Below are positions 30,144 through 39,028 of a DNA stretch of 64,000 bases, in pieces (position 1 is the first letter of the stretch; every line of letters begins with the position of its first letter). Both the position numbers and the translations under genes were made by a program. Origin of the DNA: Aquimonas sp046318115 (GTDB lineage Bacteria; Pseudomonadota; Gammaproteobacteria; Xanthomonadales; Xanthomonadaceae). Under the pieces are notes generated by a model. That model ran no database searches and was not told the origin of the DNA. It saw only the letters and a program-made list of their open reading frames with translations. The DNA lies in contig JBKCVA010000021.1 of assembly GCA_046318115.1 (NCBI GenBank), forward strand, positions 5,010 through 69,009. The letters are read 5' to 3'.

Positions 30144-30767
30144 TCAACCTGCCCGGCGGTGGAACAGGCGCGCCCGCTCGAAGCGATGCTCGGTGCCGCT
30201 CAGCAGCCTCTGCACGTTGCTGCGGTGGGTGAACAGCATGAAGCCGGCAGCGGCCAGAGCGAAGGCGAGCTGGCCCGGCGCAATCCAGAGCGCCAGCGGG
30301 ACCAGCGCGGCGGCAGCGAGGATGGTCGAAAGCCCGACATACCCCGTGAGCACGAGGCACAACACCCACACTGCGAACACCGGGCCGACGCTGAGCGGCC
30401 AGACCACGCAGAGCCCGCCCACCAGGGTGCCCGCGCCCTTGCCGCCGCGGAAGCCGAAGAACAGCGGCCAGGTGTGGCCGACGGCCGCCGCCAGCGTGCA
30501 GGCGCCAGCCAAGGCCGTGACCGTAAAGGGCACTTCGGACGTCCACAGCCAAAACCCCAGGGCCGCGGCAAGCGCGCCCTTGCCGATATCGATCAGCACC
30601 ACCGCCAGGGCAAAGCGCCAGCCGCGCGTCCGGAACGCGTTGGTGCCGCCAGCGTTGCCGCTTCCGCTCTGGCGGATATCGACTCCGATCGCACGACCGA
30701 TCAGCAGGCTGCCGGAAAGCGAACCCAGGAGGTAGGACAGCAGGAGAGCGATCAGAGTCTGCAGCAT
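30144..30767 (-). CDS. plsY: Acyl-phosphate:glycerol-3-phosphate acyltransferase PlsY
   Basis: A 207-residue integral membrane enzyme that moves the acyl group of acyl-phosphate onto glycerol-3-phosphate, the first step of phospholipid synthesis in the PlsX/PlsY route. The three conserved motifs are present: SGNAGGTNAFR, GHTWPLFFGFRGGKGAGT, and the T-H-R-x-N region near the end (FTHRSNVQRL). It has about five membrane helices. The next upstream gene encodes a fused fatty acid kinase that would supply its acyl-phosphate substrate. Confidence 0.95.
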   Translation of the reverse strand: MLQTLIALLLSYLLGSLSGSLLIGRAIGVDIRQSGSGNAGGTNAFRTRGWRFALAVVLIDIGKGALAAALGFWLWTSEVPFTVTALAGACTLAAAVGHTWPLFFGFRGGKGAGTLVGGLCVVWPLSVGPVFAVWVLCLVLTGYVGLSTILAAAALVPLALWIAPGQLAFALAAAGFMLFTHRSNVQRLLSGTEHRFERARLFHRRAG

Positions 30768-30842
30768 GGTCCTAGTGTGTGGGTTCGGGTAGGCGCCAAG
30801 GAAGCACCGGGCCGCGCGCGGCGGCCCCGGGCATGAGGCACA

Positions 30843-32678
30843 TCAGGCCTGCGGGAACGGGCCAAGGTCCAACAGACCGACGACCAGAGCGCCCGTCCCC
30901 GCATGCGCGCCCACCGCGGGCCCCACCTCGACCACGCCGAGACAGTCGACCTGCAGTGACTCGCAAAGACGCTGCGCCAAGCGCTGCGCATCGCCCTCGC
31001 AGTCGACATGGCCGACCAGAAGCCGCCAGCGACGCTTGGGATCCAGACGTTTCAGCAGATGCCGCGCAAAACGCTCCGGCGCGGCCTTGGGGCCTCCGGC
31101 GAGAGCACCCGCCACGGCGAGTCGCCCACTGGGCTTGGCGCGGGCCACTGGCGTCAGGCCAAGCGCCGCCACCAGCCATCCGGCCCACGCCGGAAGTCGC
31201 CCCCCTCGCACGGCAAATCTAACGTCGCGAGTGATCGCCCAAGTCTGCACCCGCGGGCGAAGGGCTTCGACTTCGGCCGCGACCTCGGCCGCAGTCAGCC
31301 CACGCGCGGCAGCTTCGGCGCCAGCAATCGCCAGCAGCGCCTGGCCGCAGCTCGCATGGCCGGAGTCGACCACTCGGATGCGTTCTGCGGCGACGCGCGC
31401 CGCTGCCGTCTCACCCGCCTGCAGCGTTCCCGACAGCGCCCTTGCGATGCCCACGTAAACGAGCTCGCGATGGTGCGACAGGCGTGTTTCGAACTGCCGG
31501 CGGAAGTCGCCCGGCGGCGGCTGCGAAGTCTTGGGCGCCACCGCGCTACTCTTCAGCCGGCGATGGAACTCGGCGGCACTCATCGATACCTTGTCGAGGA
31601 ATTCCTCATCGCCAAAGGACACCCGCACCGGCACGGCCGACAGCCCGAGGCGCTGCGCGAGCTCCGCGGGATAGTCGGCGCCCGAATCGGTCACCACGCC
31701 CACGGCTTGCGCGAGGCTGGCCTCGCGCTGCTGGGCAAGCATGTCCTCGGCCTTGTGCGCACTCACCTTGCCGAAGCGCCCCGCCAGCTCGAACAGCTGG
31801 GCTGGCGCGCCGACGTGGGCATGGATGCGTACGCGCTGGCGGCCACCGGCAATCACTACCGAATCCGCGCCCGCCGCACTCAGGGCGGCGCGCAAGACGT
31901 CGGCATCCAAGGACTCCGCGCTCAGCAGGCACTCGGTGCACCAGCGGTGTGCCGGGTCGACCTGATCGTGCAGATCTGCTCCAACGAAGGGGATGTCGTC
32001 CAGATGCTCGATCCGGGCAGCGGCCCGAAGCCGTCCGGTGCGCAGGTAATCCGCGATGCCTTCCAACAGATCGACGAACCCCTGGGCCCCCGCATCGACC
32101 ACCCCGGCCTGGCGCAGCACAGCCAGTTGGCGCGGGGTGTCGGCGAGCGCGGTTCGCGCGGACTCGAGCGCCCGCTCGAAACGCTCCCGCAGATCGCGTG
32201 CGCCATCGGCGCGGGCACGCGCCAGGCCATCGGCGAACGCGCGGATCACGCTGAGGATGGTTCCTTCGCGGGGCTCGGCCAGGGCCTTGCGCGCGGCATC
32301 GGCACCCGCGGCGGCGGCGGCGGCCAGCTCATCGGGAGGCAGCACCTCGGCATCGGCGACGCGCTCGGACACCCCCGACAGAAACTGGGCGAGGATCGCG
32401 CCGGAGTTGCCACGCGCGCCATCCACCGCATCGTCGGCGACCTGACGCAGCAGCGGGCCCAGGGCCGAGCAGCGGCGGCTGAGGCTGCCGCTGAGCACGC
32501 TGTTCAGGGTAAACGCGAGGTTGCTGCCGGTATCGCCGTCCGGCACCGGAAACACGTTGATGCGATCGAGCAGTTCGCGGCGCTCGATCACGCGACGCAT
32601 GCCCGCGATCAAGGCGCGCCGCATCTGCGCGGCGGTGACGGGCGCTTCCAGGGCGCGGGGACTCAAGACGGCAACCAT
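30843..32678 (-). CDS. Fused fatty acid kinase: FakA-like DAK2 domain plus FakB-like DegV domain
   Basis: 611 residues joining two proteins that are separate in Firmicutes. Residues 1 to about 200 are a DAK2/DhaL-type ATP domain with INVFPVPDGDTGSNL and ARGNSGAILAQFLSG. Residues about 225-325 match the FakA middle domain (SVVIAGGRQRVRIHAHV). Residues about 335-611 are a DegV/FakB fatty-acid-binding domain, with VGVVTDSGADYP, KTSQPPPGDF and VDSGHASCGQALL. The FakAB system phosphorylates exogenous fatty acids to acyl-phosphate, the PlsY substrate, and plsY is the next gene 75 bp downstream on the same strand. Whether one chain contains all catalytic parts is inference from domain content. Confidence 0.88.
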   Translation of the reverse strand: MVAVLSPRALEAPVTAAQMRRALIAGMRRVIERRELLDRINVFPVPDGDTGSNLAFTLNSVLSGSLSRRCSALGPLLRQVADDAVDGARGNSGAILAQFLSGVSERVADAEVLPPDELAAAAAAGADAARKALAEPREGTILSVIRAFADGLARARADGARDLRERFERALESARTALADTPRQLAVLRQAGVVDAGAQGFVDLLEGIADYLRTGRLRAAARIEHLDDIPFVGADLHDQVDPAHRWCTECLLSAESLDADVLRAALSAAGADSVVIAGGRQRVRIHAHVGAPAQLFELAGRFGKVSAHKAEDMLAQQREASLAQAVGVVTDSGADYPAELAQRLGLSAVPVRVSFGDEEFLDKVSMSAAEFHRRLKSSAVAPKTSQPPPGDFRRQFETRLSHHRELVYVGIARALSGTLQAGETAAARVAAERIRVVDSGHASCGQALLAIAGAEAAARGLTAAEVAAEVEALRPRVQTWAITRDVRFAVRGGRLPAWAGWLVAALGLTPVARAKPSGRLAVAGALAGGPKAAPERFARHLLKRLDPKRRWRLLVGHVDCEGDAQRLAQRLCESLQVDCLGVVEVGPAVGAHAGTGALVVGLLDLGPFPQA

Positions 32679-32903
32679 CCCACGAGGATGCCAGAGCGCC
32701 CGTTCAGGTCACGCTGCGCTGCGACAGTCGGCGAGAAAGCGCCAAAGCGTTGACATTTCCTCACTTTGTCTGAACGCCCACACGCTACACTCGGGTGCTG
32801 TTCTGCCTGCGCTCCGCACGAGAGTTCTGCGTTCCGGAGGTCGGAACCCGTGCAACGCTCGCGGCGGAAGCCGCCTCGACAGCCCCTGCCCTAAGGAATG
32901 GTC

Positions 32904-33230
32904 ATGTCCCAGATCCGCACGACGTTGAGCGCTCTGCTGCTGTGCTTGTCCGTGGCGGCGCCCGCGGCGGCGGTCGAGGTCCTGCCCATGGAGGCCGAGC
33001 CAGCCGACTGCGGCGCTGAGGCGATCTCCGCGGTCGAATCGGAGGCTGACGCCGCGGGAGACACGGCTGCGCTGATCGAAGATGCCGAACTGCCCGCAGG
33101 CCTGCAGGCGGTCGGCGGCAACGCCGCGCCCGCGCGCGCGCCGGCGCCGGGCGGCGGCGACGCAACAACGGCTCCGCCGGCCAAGCCGAACTCGCGCTGG
33201 AACGCCTTTTTGCCGGGCATGGTGCGCTGA
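32904..33230 (+). CDS. Small secreted hypothetical protein
   Basis: 108 residues with a signal peptide (SALLLCLSVAAPAAAVE) and a low-complexity acidic then alanine/proline/glycine-rich mature part. The start at 32904 was chosen over the ATG six bases earlier because AAGGA lies six bases upstream of it. No family recognised. Divergent from the fatty acid kinase gene. The upstream spacer contains a TTGACA at about 32753 but no well-placed -10 box. Confidence 0.65.
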   Translation: MSQIRTTLSALLLCLSVAAPAAAVEVLPMEAEPADCGAEAISAVESEADAAGDTAALIEDAELPAGLQAVGGNAAPARAPAPGGGDATTAPPAKPNSRWNAFLPGMVR

Positions 33231-33266
33231 GCCCGCGCCCGCGGACTCCGTTGTGCTGGCGTCGCC

Positions 33267-34055
33267 GTGATTTCCCGCTGGTGGAGCTCCCGTAGGCGCT
33301 CACCTGTACAGCTTCCTCAGTCCACATTCCAAGCGGTGCGTTCGCGCTGTGACTGGGTCGCGGCCCTCGATAGCGACGCGCAAGAACGACTCCGTACGCT
33401 CGCGGGAGGCTTCCTGCAGCGCAAGGGGATCACGCCGGTGCGGGGTCTTGAACTGACAGAAGATGACCGCGCACTGATCGCCAGCCTGTGTTGCCTTCCG
33501 GTTCTGAATCTTGGCGGGCATTGGCTGGGCGGCTGGCAGGAGGTCGTGATCTACCCGGGCGCGTTCCGCGTGCGCCGCAGCGCTTTGGATGAGCCGACCG
33601 GCGTGCTTCACGAATGGGATGAGGAACTGGCGGGCGAAGCCTGGAGCGAGGGGCCGCTCATCCTGTCGTGGGAAGACGTGCTTCTCGACCTCGAAGAGCC
33701 CGCCGAGGGCTGCAATGTGGTCGCTCATGAGATCGCCCACAAACTTGATCTGCGCGACGGCGTGCTGGATGGCACGCCCCCACTGCCTTCGGCACGACAA
33801 CGCGCGTGGGCCAGGGATTTCCAAGCCGCCTTTGACGCGCTGTGCGCGGAGGTGGACGCCGAACGCGAGACACGGATCGACCCCTACGCCGCGACCGCTC
33901 CGGAGGAGTTCTTCGCAGTGGTCAGCGAGTACCACTTCTCGGCGCCGGAAGTGCTGCGCGAAGCCCTGCCGGCCGTGGCCGAACATCTTGCGGATTTCTA
34001 TGGCCCTTCGCCGGCCGAGCTGGCATCCGGGACGCTCGCTTTCCAGCCGCGGTGA
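33267..34055 (+). CDS. mtfA: MtfA/M90-family zinc metallopeptidase
   Basis: 262 residues from a GTG at 33267. The zinc motif VVAHEIAHKLD (H154, E155, H158) and the downstream EEFFAVVSEYHF glutamate site place it in peptidase family M90. In E. coli, MtfA is a cytosolic peptidase that binds the Mlc repressor and relieves repression of ptsG. The conserved strand segment WQEVVIYPGAF is present. No glucose-PTS gene is nearby. Confidence 0.9.
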   Translation: MISRWWSSRRRSPVQLPQSTFQAVRSRCDWVAALDSDAQERLRTLAGGFLQRKGITPVRGLELTEDDRALIASLCCLPVLNLGGHWLGGWQEVVIYPGAFRVRRSALDEPTGVLHEWDEELAGEAWSEGPLILSWEDVLLDLEEPAEGCNVVAHEIAHKLDLRDGVLDGTPPLPSARQRAWARDFQAAFDALCAEVDAERETRIDPYAATAPEEFFAVVSEYHFSAPEVLREALPAVAEHLADFYGPSPAELASGTLAFQPR

Positions 34056-34151
34056 ATTCAAGCGCCGACGCTTGCGCGCGTGAAGAATCATTGAGGCCGT
34101 AGCGAAGGCGTCTCCAGGCGTTTGCGGCAAACCGCGCTACGTGAATTCAAG
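34052..34151. repeat. Direct repeats GTGAATTCAAG flanking a stem-loop
   Basis: Two copies of the 11-mer GTGAATTCAAG at 34052-34062 and 34141-34151. Between them are the inverted pair GTAGCG (34099) and CGCTAC (34135) and an inner hairpin GTTTG-CGG-CAAAC (34120-34132). The left copy overlaps the mtfA stop codon. No transposase is present. Confidence 0.55.
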
Positions 34152-34287
34152 GGCGCTTGGCGAGCTCGTCACCGTGGAATCCGCTTGATGCGCTGCCGCC
34201 ACGGGTGGCCGAAGGCGACAGCAGTAGACGGCGGGTCTTTTCGCAGGCTGCCCGTCACCGAGTGACGCGACTCGCGCACAGCTCTGC

Positions 34288-35670
34288 TCAGCCCGCCGGC
34301 GAGAAGCGCAGCACGAAGCGCGCCCCCCCCAGCTCGTCCGAGCGTTCGACGGAGAGTTCTCCGCGGTACGCGCGCACGATGTCCTGCACGATGGACAGGC
34401 CAATGCCGTGCCCTTGCACGCGCTCATCTCCGCGCACCCCACGCTGCAGGAGGTGTTCGACCCTCTCTGGAGGGATACCGGGGCCATCGTCCTCGACCGA
34501 GATCAGCAGACCTGCGCGGCGCTGCGGCGCAACCGTAAGGGTCTGCGTGCTCAGCAGCACCCGACGGTTGGCCCACTTGAACGCGTTCTCCAGCAGGTTC
34601 CCGAGAAGCTCCAGCAGATCGCCAAGTTCGCCGTAGAAGCGCGCCGTCGGATCCAGGTCGAACTCGCACAGGACGTTTTTGCGCGCGTAGACCTTCTCGA
34701 GGCTCTGCACCAGCGACTCGACGTGCGGCTCGATCGCAATTGGAGCAGCGAACACCTGGTGGCCCGTCGTGGCAGCCCGCGCCAGCTGGTAGGCAACGAT
34801 GCCATCCATCCGGGCGACCTGTTCGCGGACGTCGTCGCGCAGGCCCGCAATGTCGTCGTCGCGGCCGTCTTCGATGCGCGTGCGCAGCACCGCGAGGGGA
34901 GTCTTCAGGCTGTGCGCGAGATCACCCAGCGTGTTTCGATAGCGCATCAGGTGCTCGCGCTCGCTCTCGATAAGCTCGTTGATGTTGTTGGTAAGCAGGG
35001 CCAGCTCGCGCGGGTAGTCGCCACCGAGGCGTTCGACCTCGCCGCGCTCGACCTCGGCCAGCTCGCCGACGACCGCCCGCAGCGGCTGAAGGCTCCAGCG
35101 CGAGATCAGAATCTGCACGGCCAGCAACAGGCCCGCGGCGGCGCCGAGATAGGCCCAGAGCGTGCGGCGGAACACGGCAACCTGGGCATCCACCGCCTCC
35201 GCTGTCTCGACGATGACGATCGAGAATTCGACGTCCTCATCGGCCTCACTTGTCCAAGCCACGCCAAGGCCCAGGCGATACACCGGACCTTCGTCACTGC
35301 CCAGCGGCCCCTCGAAACGGACCTCGCCCATGGCGAGCTCCATCGCCGTAGGCACGCTGCGCGAGACCATTGATGGCGACTCCCAGCTGAAACTCTCTGA
35401 GCGCACTGCCGCGTAAAGGCCCGAGCCCCCGGTAAGGAATCGTGGCTCCGGCGGCACTTCCGGAATGATCAGCTCGCCACCGCGAGCGAGGTCTGCACCG
35501 GCGAGATAGGCATGCGCATAGGTCTGCAGGCGCTCACGCAGATTGGAGACCGCCGCCTCAGTGAAGGCGCGATCCAGCGCGAAGCCGGTGAGACTCAGGA
35601 AAGCGACCAGACCCAACGCGGCAGCGAGCAGCTGGCGCCCCTGCAGGGACAGCGCGCGGCGGGCGCTCAT
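34288..35670 (-). CDS. phoQ: Sensor histidine kinase PhoQ
   Basis: 460 residues: an N-terminal membrane helix, a periplasmic sensor region (about 35-165), a second helix (about 170-190), HAMP-like SRWSLQPLRAVV, the phospho-acceptor histidine in LAHSLKTPLAVL and an ATPase domain with NLLENAFKWANR (N box), EDDGPGIP and GHGIGLSI. The sequence resembles PhoQ-type kinases that sense Mg2+, antimicrobial peptides or pH. It follows phoP across an 87-bp spacer containing a hairpin terminator. Confidence 0.9.
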   Translation of the reverse strand: MSARRALSLQGRQLLAAALGLVAFLSLTGFALDRAFTEAAVSNLRERLQTYAHAYLAGADLARGGELIIPEVPPEPRFLTGGSGLYAAVRSESFSWESPSMVSRSVPTAMELAMGEVRFEGPLGSDEGPVYRLGLGVAWTSEADEDVEFSIVIVETAEAVDAQVAVFRRTLWAYLGAAAGLLLAVQILISRWSLQPLRAVVGELAEVERGEVERLGGDYPRELALLTNNINELIESEREHLMRYRNTLGDLAHSLKTPLAVLRTRIEDGRDDDIAGLRDDVREQVARMDGIVAYQLARAATTGHQVFAAPIAIEPHVESLVQSLEKVYARKNVLCEFDLDPTARFYGELGDLLELLGNLLENAFKWANRRVLLSTQTLTVAPQRRAGLLISVEDDGPGIPPERVEHLLQRGVRGDERVQGHGIGLSIVQDIVRAYRGELSVERSDELGGARFVLRFSPAG

Positions 35671-35710
35671 GCAGCCTTTCTCGCGCTGCGGGGCACCGCT
35701 GCAAACGCGA

Positions 35711-35736
35711 AACCCGGCGCGGAGCGCCGGGCTTTG
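35711..35736 (-). terminator. Hairpin between phoP and phoQ, possible attenuator
   Basis: CCCGGCGC pairs with GCGCCGGG around GGA, with AAA/TTT at the outer ends. On the minus strand the stem is followed by TTT. It lies between the response-regulator stop and the kinase start, so partial termination would give more PhoP than PhoQ. Confidence 0.65.
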
Positions 35737-35757
35737 CGGGAATCCAGGGACATCGGC

Positions 35758-36438
35758 CTACTCGTCGCGCGGGATTGCGAAGCGATAACCGCGGCCGCGG
35801 ACCGTTTCGATGGGCTTCAGCTCGCCGTCGGGGTCGAGTTTCTTGCGCAGACGACCGATGAACACTTCCAGCACATTGGAGTCGCGGTCGAAGTCCTGCT
35901 GGTAAATGTGTTCGGTGAGATCGGCCTTGGAGACCAGCTCACCCGCATGCAGCATCAGGTACTCGAGCACCTTGTACTCGTAGCTGGTCAGATCGACGCC
36001 CTGACCGCTCACGCTCACGGTCTGCGCGGCGAGGTCCAGCTTGATCGGTCCGCAGTCGAGCGAGGGCTTGCTCCAGCCCGCCGCACGGCGCAGCAGGGCA
36101 TTGAGTCGCGCCAGCAGTTCCTCGACATGGAAGGGCTTGACCAGGTAGTCATCCGCGCCCGACTTTAGGCCCTCGACCTTGTCCTGCCAGGACGAGCGCG
36201 CGGTCAGGATCAGGATCGGAAACTTCTTGCCCTCGGCGCGCAGTGCGCGGACCAGATCCATGCCTGACATCTTGGGCAGACCGAGATCGATCACGGCGAC
36301 ATCGAAAGGCACTTCGCGCCCGAGGTACAGGCCCTCTTCGCCGTCCTGGGCAAGGTCCACCGCATAGCCTTCACGCTTCAGGCGGGCGCCGAGGGTCTCG
36401 CGCAGCGGGGCTTCGTCTTCAACCAGCAGGATTCGCAT
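35758..36438 (-). CDS. phoP: OmpR-type response regulator PhoP
   Basis: 226 residues. The receiver domain has EDE, phospho-acceptor D51 (VIDLGLPKMSG), the signalling threonine in LILTARSSWQDK and the lysine in LVKPFH. The C-terminal winged helix ends with NVLEVFIGRLRKKLDP and VRGRGYRFAIP. The LTARSSWQDKVEGLKSGADDYLVKPFH stretch is characteristic of PhoP rather than generic OmpR members. Co-oriented with the upstream PepSY-like gene (89 bp) and with phoQ downstream. Confidence 0.93.
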   Translation of the reverse strand: MRILLVEDEAPLRETLGARLKREGYAVDLAQDGEEGLYLGREVPFDVAVIDLGLPKMSGMDLVRALRAEGKKFPILILTARSSWQDKVEGLKSGADDYLVKPFHVEELLARLNALLRRAAGWSKPSLDCGPIKLDLAAQTVSVSGQGVDLTSYEYKVLEYLMLHAGELVSKADLTEHIYQQDFDRDSNVLEVFIGRLRKKLDPDGELKPIETVRGRGYRFAIPRDE

Positions 36439-36527
36439 CGGATCGACTCCTCATGCAGGGATCTGGAATGTCGCCAGAGGACGCCTTGTGCGCCGCCAGC
36501 GATGCGCCGCAGGTGCGGCCATCGTAC

Positions 36528-36854
36528 TCACTCGTCGCGGAAGGTCCGGGGCAGTTCGCTGCGGCCGCCGCTCCGGCGATCGTCGCGACGATCGTCGCGG
36601 CGATTGTCCTGCATGACGCGCACGCGCCCTTCGGGCGTCAGCACTTTCATGCGATAGGTGTCGCGGCCACCGCGACGCACCGGCTCGACCCGAAGCACGC
36701 GACCTCCGGTCTCCTGCTCCACCCGCCGCACCGACTCGCGGAGCTCGGACACAGGCACATCGGTCTCGCGCATGCCCTCGTCCGCGGACACGCGAGCGCT
36801 GCCGCAGGGCAGCAGCAACGCGAACAGCAGCAAGTGCAGGCGGTCGGACTTCAT
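36528..36854 (-). CDS. PepSY-like periplasmic protein upstream of phoP
   Basis: 108 residues with a signal peptide (LHLLLFALLLPCGSARVSADE). The core SELRESVRRVEQETGGRVLRVEPV...YRMKVLTPEGRVRVMQ has the helix-plus-strands pattern of a PepSY domain. The C-terminus is an arginine/aspartate-rich tail with three RDDRR units. It is the first gene of a probable pepSY-phoP-phoQ transcription unit and may modulate the sensor kinase, as small PepSY proteins are suspected to do. That role is inference from position. Confidence 0.78.
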   Translation of the reverse strand: MKSDRLHLLLFALLLPCGSARVSADEGMRETDVPVSELRESVRRVEQETGGRVLRVEPVRRGGRDTYRMKVLTPEGRVRVMQDNRRDDRRDDRRSGGRSELPRTFRDE

Positions 36855-37052
36855 GGAGGCGCGATCTTAGACCAGTGCGGCCGTGGGCGGGAGCGTGGGG
36901 GGCAGTCTCACCAGCGGGGGGTGAATCCGTACTGAAGTCGGCCGCCGCCCGCGCCTTGCCCTTCACGGGGCGGCATCGCCGGCGTATCGCGCACGTTTGA
37001 ATGCGGGCGCCACGGCCGGGCCCGCGCTGCGCGCATCCTTCGATCAGAGCAC

Positions 37053-37955
37053 TCAGAAGATTTCGGCGACGCAGCAGCGCAGGCTGCCGCCTGCCTTTTC
37101 AATCTCGTCGAGTTCGATACTGCGCAGCGCGAAGCCCGCATGCTCCAGCTGCAGGCGCTGGTCCGGCCGCAGGCTGTCGGCAGCGCGCGCGCTCATCCAT
37201 ACAGAGTCTTCAGCGAGACTGATGCAATTGGCGGCGAATGCATTCTTCTGCGCGGGCTCGAGCCACAGCACCTGCGGCGCATACACCGCGGCAACCGCTT
37301 CCGCCGCGGCGGGATCGGCAAAGCCTTCCGCACAGATCAGCGCCATGCGCCCAGCCAGCACCGACAGCACGACGTTGGTGTGGTACTCGCCCGCGGCCAG
37401 ATCCGCTCGCAGCAGCGCGCGCAGGTCGAACGCTTCGACCATCGCCTGTGCTGCCGCGCGCGTGCAGCGCTCGCCCAGGCCGGCGTAGCCGATGCCGCGG
37501 GCGCGGTCGATCACCAATGAACCGGTCAGCTCACCGACCTCGCCATCGCGCAAGTCAAGCTCGGCGTAGCCGAGGAGGCCGGTAAAGAAGCCACGGATGT
37601 CCGGCCGCTCGGCCTCGCGTTGGCGAACTGGATGGCGCATCCGGCCCAGGATCAGGCGCCCAGGCGCTGTGGCGAACACATTGTTTGGAAACATGCCGTC
37701 CGGCGCATCCGGATCGCCAGCGAAGCAGAGCACCGGCAACTCGCTGGCCAGAGCCCGCTGCAGGGCCTGATGCTGGGCGCGCGCGCGGTCGCTGCTGAAG
37801 ACCTGCTTGAGGTCCATGTAGGCATTGTCGCTGGCCGACTGCGCAGCGAGCTCGACGCCTGCGGGCGAGACCAGGAAGGCCGCCCGCGCGCAAGCCGGCC
37901 GATCCGCGGCAAGCGCCCGCGCAGCCATGACATCGAAGCCCTCGAACGCACTCAT
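37053..37955 (-). CDS. Arginine-deiminase-related hydrolase (CtlX-like)
   Basis: 300 residues of the guanidino-group-modifying superfamily. The expected active-site elements are present: acidic segment PDGMFPNNVFAT (D86), GELTGS (E142), HTNVVL (H192) and the nucleophile cysteine in AANCISL (C244). This fits the arginine deiminase-related/CtlX group, which acts on citrulline or methylated arginine-type substrates. The start overlaps the dusA stop (ATGA). The exact substrate is uncertain. Confidence 0.82.
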   Translation of the reverse strand: MSAFEGFDVMAARALAADRPACARAAFLVSPAGVELAAQSASDNAYMDLKQVFSSDRARAQHQALQRALASELPVLCFAGDPDAPDGMFPNNVFATAPGRLILGRMRHPVRQREAERPDIRGFFTGLLGYAELDLRDGEVGELTGSLVIDRARGIGYAGLGERCTRAAAQAMVEAFDLRALLRADLAAGEYHTNVVLSVLAGRMALICAEGFADPAAAEAVAAVYAPQVLWLEPAQKNAFAANCISLAEDSVWMSARAADSLRPDQRLQLEHAGFALRSIELDEIEKAGGSLRCCVAEIF

Positions 37956-38971
37956 GCCGCGCGCGCCTGCTGCTGTTCGACCGCAGCCAGCGCTCGCTCG
38001 ATCAACTCCCAGCCGGCCTCGGGCCGATGCGCCTCGGTGCTGAGGATCTGGCGGAACCGACGGCCGCCGGGCTGGCCCGCGAACAGGCCGAGGATGTGGC
38101 GGCTGAAGTGCTTGAGCATCACTCCACGCGCCTGCAGCCCGCGCACATTCGGCTCCAGCGAACGCAGCAGCTGCTCGCGCGACTGCAGCGGCGCATCGGG
38201 CGCGAACAGCGCGCGATCCAGGCGATGCAGCAGGTAGGGATCGTGGTAGGCGGCGCGGCCGATCATCACGCCGTCGACCTGAGCGAGCTGCTCCCGCACC
38301 GCGGCCTCGCTGGCGATACCGCCGTTGATGGCGATCTGCAGCTCGGGCCGCTCGCGCTTGAGTCGATGCACCAACGGGTAGTTCAGCGGCGGAACCTCCC
38401 GGTTCTCCTTGGGCGACAGCCCCTGCAGCCAGGCTTTGCGGGCATGCACGATGAAACTGCGGCAGCCGGCGGCGGCGAGGGTCCCGACGAAGCAGAACAG
38501 GCTGTCGGCCTCGTCCTGGTCGTCGACGCCGATCCGGCACTTGATGGTCACCGGCACCGTCACCGCAGCCTGCATTGCGGCGAAGCACTCGGCCACACGC
38601 TGCGGCTCCAGCATCAGGCAGGCGCCGAAACGGCCGGCCTGCACGCGGTCCGAGGGGCAGCCGACATTGAGGTTGATCTCGCCATAGCCCCAGTCAGCGC
38701 CGATGCGTGCGGCTTGCGCCAGCAGCTCGGGATCGCTGCCACCCAGCTGCAGGGCCAGCGGATGCTCGACCGCATCGAAGCCCAGCAGACGCTCGCGATC
38801 ACCGTGAAGCACCGCCTGCGCATGCACCATTTCGGTGTACAGCCGCGCGTTCGGCGCCAGCGCGCGGTGGAACACGCGGCAGTGGCGGTCGGTCCAGTCC
38901 ATCATGGGCGCGACGGACAAGCGGAAGCTGGCAGGGAAATCGGCGGGCACGCGGGCAGTGCTCAAGAACAC
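37952..38971 (-). CDS. dusA: tRNA-dihydrouridine(20/20a) synthase DusA
   Basis: 339 residues. FMN-dependent reductase making dihydrouridine in the tRNA D-loop. Visible are the N-terminal APMMDWTDRHCR, the active cysteine C105 in INLNVGCPSDRVQ, the KCRIGVDD segment and the DusA-specific HARKAWLQGLSPKENREVPPLNY. Its stop overlaps the next gene's start by ATGA, so the downstream CtlX-like hydrolase is co-transcribed. Confidence 0.95.
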   Translation of the reverse strand: MFLSTARVPADFPASFRLSVAPMMDWTDRHCRVFHRALAPNARLYTEMVHAQAVLHGDRERLLGFDAVEHPLALQLGGSDPELLAQAARIGADWGYGEINLNVGCPSDRVQAGRFGACLMLEPQRVAECFAAMQAAVTVPVTIKCRIGVDDQDEADSLFCFVGTLAAAGCRSFIVHARKAWLQGLSPKENREVPPLNYPLVHRLKRERPELQIAINGGIASEAAVREQLAQVDGVMIGRAAYHDPYLLHRLDRALFAPDAPLQSREQLLRSLEPNVRGLQARGVMLKHFSRHILGLFAGQPGGRRFRQILSTEAHRPEAGWELIERALAAVEQQQARAA

Positions 38972-39028
38972 GGTGGCATAGGGTATCGCGGCGAGGCTGA
39001 AGACTCCGCCCCTGCCTGGGTGCCCCCA

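Noticed and set aside
36855..37052. A 77-codon minus-strand frame before the PepSY-like gene
   Set aside because: Overlaps the 3' end of the CtlX-like gene out of frame and has low-complexity composition.
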